This document shows, in pieces, positions 7,013-13,625 of a stretch of DNA of 16,423 bases. Both the position numbers and the translations under genes were made by a program. Within the stretch, counting starts at the first letter, position 1. Every line of letters starts with the position of its first letter. The stretch covers positions 1 through 16,423 of the forward strand of contig JAUWBY010000023.1 in NCBI GenBank assembly GCA_030609605.1, written 5' to 3'. The stretch is from Candidatus Eiseniibacteriota bacterium (lineage in GTDB: Bacteria; Joyebacterota; Joyebacteria; Joyebacterales; Joyebacteraceae). The notes under the pieces are model-generated. The model made no database searches. It worked only from the letters and a program-made list of their open reading frames with translations, and was not told where the DNA came from.

Positions 7013-7900
7013 ATGTACGCGACCTTCACCATCGACTACTGGGACATCGTGCAGAGGTCCCTGAGAGTTGTCTTCAGGCACAAGTTCCTGTGGTTCTTCG
7101 GGGTCTTCCTGGCCGGGGGAGGGGGAAGCATCGGCAATTGGGGAGAGGAGATCAGCACCGAGGGTCGCCACTGGATAACTACTCACGTGCAGCTCCTGAC
7201 GCTCCTGATCGTGTGCGCCGTGATCCTGTGGTTCGCGCTCGTCATCATTGGCCTGATCTCCAAGGGGGCTCTGATAAGCGGGATATCCGAGAGCGATCAG
7301 GGACGGCAGATCACCTTCGGCGGTCAGTGGAGCGTAGGTGTGAAGAATGCCCTCAAGATCCTTGGTATCACATTGCTCTCGCTGGTGATGGTCATGGTTG
7401 TACTGATGGCCCTCGCGATTCCGATCATCATCCCCCTGGCGGCGGGCAAGGTGGGCATAGTCATTGCGGTGGTCATCGGCGCCGTCCTCTTCTTTCCCTT
7501 CATTGCGTTCCTCTTCGCGCTGGCATTCACGATCACGTACGCAGAACGCGAGGTAGTCCTGAGGGGCGTCGACGTTTTCGCCGGCCTCCATGCCGGCTGG
7601 GAGATGACGAAACGGTACACCGGCAAGTCACTCATGATGTGGCTCGTATCGCTCCTGTCCAGCATGATGTTCGCCGTGGGCCTCGGTCTCGCGCTTCTCA
7701 TGCTGGCGATACCGTTCGTCCTGATCGGGATAGCGAATCTCGTCCTGGGACTTGTGCTCGGCATACCGATCGCCTTGGCAGTCATCTTCATTTCGTCCGG
7801 AGCGTTCGCAACCTACGAGTACTCTCTCTGGACGCTGCTCTACAACGAGCTGAGAGCGGACGTCGACGCATCGTCCGGGCAGCCCGTGGTGGTCGCGTAG
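7013..7900 (+). CDS. Multi-pass membrane protein of unknown function
   Basis: The protein has 295 residues from the ATG at 7013, preceded by GGAAGGAGAG. An upstream in-frame start (6803) would overlap the exchanger heavily and is rejected. The N-terminus (TIDYWDIVQRSLRVVFRHKFLWFFGVFLAGGG) resembles uncharacterised proteins with a short amphipathic helix, then HKxLWxFG and a glycine-rich turn. About six or seven hydrophobic helices follow (about 24-40, 62-90, 122-185 with three, 205-285 with two or three). The pattern loosely recalls glycerophosphodiesterase-type membrane domains, but I see no catalytic residues and cannot name the family. It sits between the exchanger and murQ, 20 nt after one and 73 nt before the other, so it is probably co-transcribed. 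It ends with TAG. Confidence 0.75.
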   Translation: MYATFTIDYWDIVQRSLRVVFRHKFLWFFGVFLAGGGGSIGNWGEEISTEGRHWITTHVQLLTLLIVCAVILWFALVIIGLISKGALISGISESDQGRQITFGGQWSVGVKNALKILGITLLSLVMVMVVLMALAIPIIIPLAAGKVGIVIAVVIGAVLFFPFIAFLFALAFTITYAEREVVLRGVDVFAGLHAGWEMTKRYTGKSLMMWLVSLLSSMMFAVGLGLALLMLAIPFVLIGIANLVLGLVLGIPIALAVIFISSGAFATYEYSLWTLLYNELRADVDASSGQPVVVA

Positions 7901-7973
7901 CACGGCGCAGCCAGCCGTGGCAGCGCTCGCGTCGTAGAACCCGCGCAGCCACCGCCCGCATAACGGAGACCAG

Positions 7974-8918
7974 ATGGCCGACGATCACGACAACAACTGG
8001 CGCCCACCGGACCGCGATATGGCCGGGATGGATGCCGTCCTAACTGAGCAGCGCAACCCGCGCTCCACCGGCCTCGACACGATGTCGGTGATGGAGATCG
8101 TCGATCTCATCAACTCCGAGGACCGGACCGTGGCCGATGCGGTCGGCCGCGAGCGGGAGCGGATCGCGGAAGCTATCGTACTTGTCGTCGAACGCTTCCG
8201 ACGAGGCGGTCGCCTCATCTACGTCGGTGCGGGGACGAGCGGGCGACTGGGCGTTCTCGATGCCTCCGAGTGCCCGCCGACCTTCGGAACCGATCCTGAG
8301 ATGGTCCAGGGTCTGATCGCTGGAGGCTACGACGCGCTCATTCGTGCGCAGGAGGGCGCTGAGGACGAGGCTGATGCCGGTCCGTCCGATCTTGCCGAGA
8401 GGGAGCCGACGGCCGCTGACGTCGTCATGGGAATCGCCACAAGTGGCGTGACGCCGTACGTGCACGAAGCGCTGGCTGCAGCGCGGGAGATCGGTGCGGG
8501 CACCATCTTCCTCTCCTGTAGCCCCGTCGATCCCGGGGAAGTGGCGGCCGACGTCATCATCACTCCGCTCGTGGGCCCCGAGGTCGTGACGGGTTCCACC
8601 CGCATGAAGGCGGGGACAGCCACGAAGCTCGTTCTTAACACGATAACGACGGCCTCGATGGTCCTTCTCGGAAAGACCTACGAGAACCTGATGGTCGATC
8701 TCATGGCCACGTGCGACAAGCTGAGGGACCGCTCGTGCCGGATCCTGGTCGAAACGCTGGGCGTCGGGTACGAGGAAGCGGCCGATCTCATGAGTGAAGC
8801 CGGCGGGTCCGTTAAGGTCGCGCTCGTCATGGGCAAGGCCGGCGTCGGCCGTGAGGAGGCGGAGCGCAGGCTAGAGGAGAGCGACGGGTTCGTGAGGAGG
8901 GCGCTTGGCGAAGCCTAG
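7974..8918 (+). CDS. murQ: N-acetylmuramic acid 6-phosphate etherase
   Basis: MurQ cleaves the D-lactyl ether of MurNAc-6-phosphate in the cytoplasm, giving GlcNAc-6-phosphate and D-lactate. The 314-residue length is normal. Family motifs are LTEQRNPRS (23-31), the SIS-type sugar-phosphate loop LIYVGAGTSGRLG (81-93), ASECPPTFG with E99, and RAQEGAEDE with E130. The 31-residue spacing of E99 and E130 matches the catalytic pair known as Glu83/Glu114 in E. coli. VVTGSTRMKAGTATKLVLN and MATCDKLRDRS also fit. The start ATG at 7974 has GGAG 5 nt upstream. ATG 8028 would remove only an 18-residue polar extension but lacks a ribosome binding site. The end overlaps anmK by 14 nt, indicating coupled translation. 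Confidence 0.95.
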   Translation: MADDHDNNWRPPDRDMAGMDAVLTEQRNPRSTGLDTMSVMEIVDLINSEDRTVADAVGRERERIAEAIVLVVERFRRGGRLIYVGAGTSGRLGVLDASECPPTFGTDPEMVQGLIAGGYDALIRAQEGAEDEADAGPSDLAEREPTAADVVMGIATSGVTPYVHEALAAAREIGAGTIFLSCSPVDPGEVAADVIITPLVGPEVVTGSTRMKAGTATKLVLNTITTASMVLLGKTYENLMVDLMATCDKLRDRSCRILVETLGVGYEEAADLMSEAGGSVKVALVMGKAGVGREEAERRLEESDGFVRRALGEA

Positions 8919-10185
8919 CTCGGACGGTCGACTGATCAGAACGCTCTCGCGGCTTGCCTCGCGAGACGAGCGTATGGTCATCGGACTCATGTCCGGGACT
9001 TCGATCGATGGGATCGATGCCGCTCTTGTCCGGGTATACGGATGGGGGCACTGGCTCGAGGCAAAGCTTGAGAACTACGTCTGCATTCCGTTTGACCCGC
9101 CGCTCGCAGAGCGGATCGCAGCCGCTTCTCGTGCGGGTGTGGCCGAAGTCGCGCGGCTGAACTTCGATGTGGGCGAAGCGTTCGCCGATGCAGCTCTCAG
9201 GCTTCTTAGGAAGTCCGGCATGCGTCCTACGGACGTCCACCTCATCGGCTCCCACGGGCAGACTATCTTCCATGATCCGCCCGTAGGGGACAGGCCCGGA
9301 GTCACGCTCCAGGTGGGGGAAGGCGATGTCATCGCGCGTCGGACGGGAGTCGTCACGATCTCGGACTTCCGCACGGCCGACGTGGCCGCCGGTGGATCGG
9401 GCGCACCGCTCATTCCGCTCGTGGACTGGCTGCTCTTCCGCAAGCCCGAGAGCGCTCGCCTCATGGTGAACATCGGCGGCATCGCCAATGTGACATATGT
9501 AGTTGAGGACCTCGCGGGTGTTCGTGCATTCGATACCGGTCCGGGCAACGCCCTCATGGATGAGATCGTGGTGGCGGCTACAGCTCGACGCTCGCGTTAC
9601 GACGAGGGCGGCGAGCGGGCTCTGCGAGGGACGGTTGATGAAGCGGCCGTCACACGGTTCCTCGAGAGGGCGTACTTCTCAGCGCGTCCACCCAAATCGA
9701 CGGGGAAGGAGCTCTTTGGCCGTGCTGCGGTGAGCGAGCTGGCTGAGATGATGTTCGGCGAGCGTGGTCCGGAGGGGCTCTGGGGCAGTGCCGGGTCTAC
9801 TGGTGGTAGGGTCGATGCGCAGTCGGCGATGACTGCCGGGCTTGCCGGGAGCGAGGTAGATGCCCTTCTGGCCACGGCCGCGGCAGTGACCGCGCGCTCG
9901 GTTCACGGGGCTGTTGATTTCCTCCCGAGTGCTCCAGAGATCGCAGAGGTCGTCGTGAGCGGGGGAGGTGTTAGGAACCAGGCCGTGATGGCGATGCTCA
10001 AGGAGCTATTCGCTCCGACGCCGGTCGTGAGCCTGTCGACGCTCGGGGTTGACCCCGACGCCAAGGAGGCCATGGGCTTCGCTATCCTCGCGAACGAGAC
10101 ATTGGGCGGCGGCCCCGGCAACGTGCCCGCTGCGACCGGCGCCAAGACCGGGGCGGTCCTGGGCAAGATAAGCGTCGGGATTTAG
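8905..10185 (+). CDS. anmK: Anhydro-N-acetylmuramic acid kinase
   Basis: AnmK opens the 1,6-anhydro ring of anhydroMurNAc and phosphorylates it with ATP to MurNAc-6-phosphate, the substrate of MurQ. The protein has 426 residues. Motifs are VIGLMSGTSIDGID (about 25-38), GSHGQTIFHDP, DFRTADVAAGGSGAPLIPLVD, LMVNIGGIANVTY and FDTGPGNALMDEI. D210 matches the catalytic base (Asp182 in E. coli), and VVSGGGVRN near the end is the last sugar-kinase motif. The start is TTG at 8905 with GAGGAG just upstream. The N-terminal extension (LIRTLSRLASRDER) before the kinase core resembles AnmK proteins of some Bacteroidetes-related lineages, so I keep it. The gene overlaps murQ by 14 nt and precedes nagZ by 58 nt. 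Confidence 0.95.
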   Translation: MAKPSSDGRLIRTLSRLASRDERMVIGLMSGTSIDGIDAALVRVYGWGHWLEAKLENYVCIPFDPPLAERIAAASRAGVAEVARLNFDVGEAFADAALRLLRKSGMRPTDVHLIGSHGQTIFHDPPVGDRPGVTLQVGEGDVIARRTGVVTISDFRTADVAAGGSGAPLIPLVDWLLFRKPESARLMVNIGGIANVTYVVEDLAGVRAFDTGPGNALMDEIVVAATARRSRYDEGGERALRGTVDEAAVTRFLERAYFSARPPKSTGKELFGRAAVSELAEMMFGERGPEGLWGSAGSTGGRVDAQSAMTAGLAGSEVDALLATAAAVTARSVHGAVDFLPSAPEIAEVVVSGGGVRNQAVMAMLKELFAPTPVVSLSTLGVDPDAKEAMGFAILANETLGGGPGNVPAATGAKTGAVLGKISVGI

Positions 10186-10243
10186 CGGGTAGCCGTGGGG
10201 AGCTCAACCCGCCCGAGCATGCGCACACGTGGGGAGCACGGAG

Positions 10244-11833
10244 ATGGACATCAGAGGTAAGGCCGCGCGACTCATCATGAGCCACATCTCCGACCGGGCT
10301 GGGGACGATCTCAACGACGAGTACGCCCGCGTAGAGCACGAAATCCGCGATCTTGGGGTCGGCGGCTTCTGCCTCTTCGGCGGCCAGGCTGACCGCACGC
10401 CGGAGATGATCCGCAAGCTCTCGGAATGCGCCGCCTTCCCGCTCCTTGTCGCGTCCGATCTCGAACGCGGACTCGGCCAACAGGTTCGGGGCGCCACAGC
10501 ATTCCCTTCGCTTGCGATGTGCGGCGCGACGGGTGACCCCAGGCTCGCCCAGGCGCAGGGTTGGGTGACTGGCTCGGAAGCTCGACGTGTGGGTGTCAAC
10601 CTCGTGTTCGCCCCGGTCGCCGACGTCGATTCGGAGCCCAATAACCCCATCATCGGTGTGCGCGCGTTCGGGACCGACCCCTCCATGGTTGCCGACTTCA
10701 CACGTGCATTCGTGCGCGGCCTGCAGGCTGCGGGCGTCGCGGCAACCGCCAAGCACTTCCCCGGCCACGGTGACACGGTGCGCGACTCGCATATCGAGCT
10801 TCCCGTAGTTGAAGCGGGGAGTGCCACGATTCATGCCCGTGAGCTGGTTCCATTCAGAGCAGCGATCGATGAAGGCGTCAAGGCGATCATGACGGCGCAC
10901 GTGGCGTACCCGGGGCTCCAGTCGGATGCGAGCGACAGCCGTCCCACGGACACCCTGCCCGCAACACTCGCGCCTGATATCTCCACTGCACTTCTTCGGG
11001 GGGAACTCGGCTTTGAAGGGCTTGTAGTGACCGACGCGCTCCTCATGGGCGGGATCACCGAGAGCTACGGGCCGGGCGAGGCCGCAGTACTCGCACTTCT
11101 AGCCGGCGCTGACGTGCTCCTGATGCCTGCTGACGTGGAGAAGGCAATAGACGGAATTGTCGAAGCGACCCAGAGCGGTCGGCTTTCAGATGATCGCCTT
11201 GATACTTCGATAGAGCGAAGCGAGGAGCTTCTTGGATGGCTCGCATCGCGTGCGATGCCGGGTCCAGCGCCGGGAGGCCTCTCCGAGGGCCTCGGCATTG
11301 CGTTTGAGGAACCCTCAACTGTGGCTGCGGCAATCGCCACACGTGGTGTGACGCTTCTGAGGGATGAGACAGGCCTGATACCTCTTCCGGCCGAGGCGCT
11401 CTCAGGTGCGGTGTCGCTCGTTGCGGTGACGGATCTGAAGCAACCGGATGGCGTGGGCTGGCTCAAGGAGAGGCTCGAGTCGCAATTTCCCGGAGCGGAG
11501 CTCATCATCCTCGACGCGGACTGCTCTGAGGATAGGGCCATCAGCATCATCGACAGCGCCTCGACCTCCGAGCTCTGTATCGTCGCTCTCTTCGACGAGA
11601 TATCTGCGTGGAAGGGCCACTCCGGCCCCGACGGTCCCGTCGCCACAGTGATCACGCGGCTTCTTGCCGCTTCACGCCAGTCGATCGCCCTCCTCTTCGC
11701 CGGACCGCAGCTGGTGCACACCGTGGAGGGCGCCGACGCGATCCTCTGTTGCTACGATGGCTCCCAACCCGCTCAGCTGGCCGGCGTCGCCGCGCTGCTT
11801 GGGGAGACGGAGATCTTGGGGCGACGGAGGTAG
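10244..11833 (+). CDS. nagZ: GH3 beta-N-acetylhexosaminidase, two-domain NagZ
   Basis: NagZ removes GlcNAc from GlcNAc-anhydroMurNAc (and peptides), feeding AnmK and MurQ. The GH3 catalytic domain (about 1-330) shows GGFCLFGG, DLERGLGQQ, VNLVFAPVADV, the catalytic loop KHFPGHGDTVRDSH (170-182, D180/H182 dyad) and the nucleophile in VTDALLMGG (D264). A C-terminal alpha/beta domain of about 180 residues gives the two-domain type, longer than the 341-residue E. coli enzyme. There is no signal peptide, so it should act in the cytoplasm. I choose ATG 10244, with GGGGAG 7 nt upstream; GTG 10229 would overlap that site. The C-terminus is odd: it ends LGETEILGRRR-TAG where the domain usually continues GRLPVxxPG, and the same frame after TAG reads LPGILPR. 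The last residues may have been lost. Confidence 0.92.
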   Translation: MDIRGKAARLIMSHISDRAGDDLNDEYARVEHEIRDLGVGGFCLFGGQADRTPEMIRKLSECAAFPLLVASDLERGLGQQVRGATAFPSLAMCGATGDPRLAQAQGWVTGSEARRVGVNLVFAPVADVDSEPNNPIIGVRAFGTDPSMVADFTRAFVRGLQAAGVAATAKHFPGHGDTVRDSHIELPVVEAGSATIHARELVPFRAAIDEGVKAIMTAHVAYPGLQSDASDSRPTDTLPATLAPDISTALLRGELGFEGLVVTDALLMGGITESYGPGEAAVLALLAGADVLLMPADVEKAIDGIVEATQSGRLSDDRLDTSIERSEELLGWLASRAMPGPAPGGLSEGLGIAFEEPSTVAAAIATRGVTLLRDETGLIPLPAEALSGAVSLVAVTDLKQPDGVGWLKERLESQFPGAELIILDADCSEDRAISIIDSASTSELCIVALFDEISAWKGHSGPDGPVATVITRLLAASRQSIALLFAGPQLVHTVEGADAILCCYDGSQPAQLAGVAALLGETEILGRRR

Positions 11834-11866
11834 GCGTGTCTACCGGGAATCCTTCCGCGGAGCAGT

Positions 11867-11895
11867 TTGACCGCCGCTCATCCTTGGTGTATGCT
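11867..11895 (+). promoter_or_regulatory. sigma70-type promoter of the small basic protein gene
   Basis: The -35 box is TTGACC (11867-11872) and the -10 box is TATGCT (11890-11895), with a 17-nt spacer. It is 34 nt after the nagZ stop. Transcription would start near 11902, leaving a leader of about 125 nt before the ATG at 12028. Confidence 0.6.
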
Positions 11896-11923
11896 CATGA
11901 TAATGGCTGTGTGAAGCCGTTGA

Positions 11924-11996
11924 TGGGGCGAGAAGAGTCTTGCAGGAGACTCGACGGCACATCCATCGGCGATAGCTGTCGGATGGGTGGAGCCCA
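11924..11996 (+). promoter_or_regulatory. Possible three-way-junction leader before the small basic protein gene
   Basis: Three helices can be drawn: an outer TGGG/CCCA (11924-11927 with 11993-11996), a perfect 6-bp hairpin GAGTCT/AGACTC (11935-11952), and a GATA-loop hairpin (CCAT CGGC GATA GCTG, bulge, ATGG; 11963-11986). The outer stem is short, so the junction is uncertain. I matched it to no known RNA family. It could regulate the gene at 12028 or be chance. Confidence 0.3.
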
Positions 11997-12027
11997 GTTG
12001 GCGCAAGAAGTGCGAGAGGAGAAGGGC

Positions 12028-12348
12028 ATGTCGGAGACCTCCAGTCACAAGCAAGCGAAGACAAGCGCGGCGGGAAAGTCCGGCCAGACTGAGAAGCCTC
12101 TCAAAGATGGGAGAAGGCTGGATGCTGCCACCAAGAAGCGAGCCACCGAGGTCGAGCGAAGCGGGTCCCCGGCCAACCTGGAGAAAGCTGCCAGGCGACT
12201 CAAGATCAGCCGCAAGGCGCAGAAAGTCCTCCAGGTCCCAAGCAAGGACATGGGCAAAGCTACCGCCGCCATGCGCAAGGTCGGCGTCGGCGGCACCGTG
12301 AAGAACATGGGTAGCACGAAGCGGAGATCCGTTCGCAAGAAGCGGTAG
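12028..12348 (+). CDS. Small, highly basic protein of unknown function
   Basis: This 106-residue protein starts at ATG 12028, with AGGAG 6 nt upstream. It has about 30 Lys/Arg against 8 Asp/Glu, a net charge near +22, and ends TKRRSVRKKR. No signal peptide, membrane helix or Cys is present. The first 30 residues are Ser/Ala/Gly/Lys-rich and look disordered. The middle (about 33-75) could be helical, with LEKAARRLKISRKAQKVLQ. The composition suggests nucleic-acid binding (nucleoid, RNA or ribosome associated), but that rests on charge only; I recognise no family. It has its own promoter after nagZ, a possibly structured leader, and an attC-like site 30 nt after its TAG stop. It could therefore be the resident gene beside an integration site or itself the cargo of an older cassette, though no upstream attachment boundary is visible. 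Confidence 0.65.
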   Translation: MSETSSHKQAKTSAAGKSGQTEKPLKDGRRLDAATKKRATEVERSGSPANLEKAARRLKISRKAQKVLQVPSKDMGKATAAMRKVGVGGTVKNMGSTKRRSVRKKR

Positions 12349-12378
12349 CGCAGGAGTCACCGCCTTGAGCGATCGGGA

Positions 12379-12498
12379 GTCTGACTAGCGTATGCAGCCG
12401 ACGAGCTTGACTGTCACGCTGGCTGCAAAGCGCGGCGTTGCCGCGCCGCACCCATCGGGCCTGCTCTGGCGCTCGCAGCTGATGCGCGGTTGCTAGGC
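12379..12498 (+). repeat. attC-like recombination site 1 (integron type)
   Basis: Left end GTCTGAC (12379-12385) matches the RYYYAAC box at 6 of 7 positions. Right end GCTAGGC (12492-12498) is one base off GTTAGGC. Inside, an imperfect inverted repeat of about 17 bp pairs 12388-12406 with 12471-12487. It has single unpaired bases (a G after GCGTAT and an A after CCG) like the extrahelical bases that orient attC strands. A 7-bp hairpin (12430-12446, GTT loop) fills the centre. The site is 120 nt, within the usual attC size range, and its orientation fits genes on the + strand. Its left arm is nearly identical to that of site 2. Confidence 0.75.
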
Positions 12499-13591
12499 CG
12501 CGGCAGTACGACATTGTTGGGGATTCTCAATGCCGAAGCATCACTACGTTCCACGTCTGTATCTAGAGGGCTTCGTAGACCCAAACAGCCGCAGAGCCAA
12601 GAACCCCTACCTGTGGGTAGTTGATCTGCAGCACGACACCGTTCGCAAGCGAAGCCCCAAGAACGTGGGGAAACTCAGCGGCTACTACGATTGGGAGGAT
12701 CAGGACCTCGATCTCCCTTCGGTAGAGGCGTTGTACTCTGCTCTTGAGTCCAAGGCGGCGCCCGTGCTGAGAAAGCTGTCATCGTGTCTTTTCGTGCTGA
12801 ACGCCCAGGCGAGGGTCGCCCTTCGATGCCGGCAAGCTCTTCCTCTCAGCAACTGGGAGCGTTTCCACTTGTCACGGTTTGTCGGGTTCCAGATCTGTAG
12901 GGGGCCAGGCTTCCGCAGGACAGCACAGGAGGTTCTCGTGAGACAGGGGCAGACTCATATAGACGGGTTGCTGCAGGATGAAGAACTCCTCAGCAGTTAC
13001 CTGGCTCGTCATCGGCCGCAAGCGTCGACCCTCGGTCCAGAGGATATGGCAGAGGCACGGGAGTGGCTATCGAATGCCAAGGACCGCGTGAGTCCCAACG
13101 CGGACTACATTCTCCAACTCGGCATACACAGCGGCGAGGAGTTCTCCAAGCTCATCTTTGTAAGCAAGTGGGTCCTGCTCCGAGCCTCTCGTCACGGCAG
13201 TTTCTTCACGACCGATGAGCCGGCCGCCCTCCTCACACCTGACGCGAGACCGAGGCCGATAGATTTCGACGCCGGCACCTCACCCGAGCTCGAAATCGCA
13301 TTCCCAGTCAGTAGGAACCGCATGCTGTTGTTTCATCAGACAGCACTCTCGGCGCGGGTTGCGAGGATGAATCCAGGCAGGGTTGACCAACTGATGTCGC
13401 GATCGCACCTGCCCACGATGCAGAGATACGCATTTTGCTCGAGCCAAGAGGATGCGCGGCGTATTCTGGAAGCGCGCAGGGGATATGTAAGGTGGCCGAA
13501 GCACTAGCAATGCAGCGGCCTAACTAGCGCATGCAGCCGTCGAGCTTGACTGCCGCACGCGCCTGAACACTCGCGGCTGGTATGCGAGCCG
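12493..13591 (+). mobile_element. Probable integron gene cassette carrying a DUF4238 gene
   Basis: Cassettes run from just after the first base of one R' box to the first base of the next. Here that is 12493-13591, about 1.1 kb. The content is standard: one ORF starting close to the 5' boundary (37 nt) and ending 10 nt before its attC. No integrase gene is in the window, so this is either part of a larger integron or an integrase-less attC cluster (CALIN). Confidence 0.7.
12530..13507 (+). CDS. DUF4238 domain-containing protein (cassette-borne)
   Basis: The protein has 325 residues from ATG 12530, with GGGGA 6 nt upstream. The N-terminus MPKHHYVPRLYLEGFVDPN is the signature of DUF4238. Later SKWVLLRASRHGSFFTTDEPAALL and LEIAFPVSRNRMLLFH match the second conserved part of the family, where FxTSDxP is followed by a FPLS strand. 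It is cytoplasmic, with no signal peptide or membrane helix. The biochemical function of the family is unknown. Members are scattered among bacteria in accessory regions, which fits the attC-like sites on both sides here. The gene has no visible promoter of its own, as expected for a cassette gene, so it would depend on upstream transcription (for example from 11867). It ends with TAG. Confidence 0.82.
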   Translation: MPKHHYVPRLYLEGFVDPNSRRAKNPYLWVVDLQHDTVRKRSPKNVGKLSGYYDWEDQDLDLPSVEALYSALESKAAPVLRKLSSCLFVLNAQARVALRCRQALPLSNWERFHLSRFVGFQICRGPGFRRTAQEVLVRQGQTHIDGLLQDEELLSSYLARHRPQASTLGPEDMAEAREWLSNAKDRVSPNADYILQLGIHSGEEFSKLIFVSKWVLLRASRHGSFFTTDEPAALLTPDARPRPIDFDAGTSPELEIAFPVSRNRMLLFHQTALSARVARMNPGRVDQLMSRSHLPTMQRYAFCSSQEDARRILEARRGYVRWPKH

Positions 13592-13597
13592 TAAGCC
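13518..13597 (+). repeat. attC-like recombination site 2 (integron type)
   Basis: Left end GCCTAAC (13518-13524) matches RYYYAAC perfectly. The left arm CGCAT-G-CAGCCG-T-CGAG (from 13528) pairs with the right arm at 13570-13586, whose complement reads CGCAT-AC-CAGCCG-CGAG. Unpaired bases fall at the expected places. Right end GTAAGCC (13591-13597) is a degenerate GTTRRRY box. The site is 80 nt long. The first 30 nt or so are nearly the same as site 1 (ACTAGCG, ATGCAGCCG, CGAGCTTGACTG shared), showing common origin. Confidence 0.75.
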
Positions 13598-13625
13598 CTG
13601 TGAACAAGCACAGACGGAGTGAGCA

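Noticed and set aside
11608..12027. Long N-terminal extension of the small basic protein
   Set aside because: It overlaps the end of nagZ and crosses the promoter at 11867-11895. ATG 12028 has AGGAG at the right distance.
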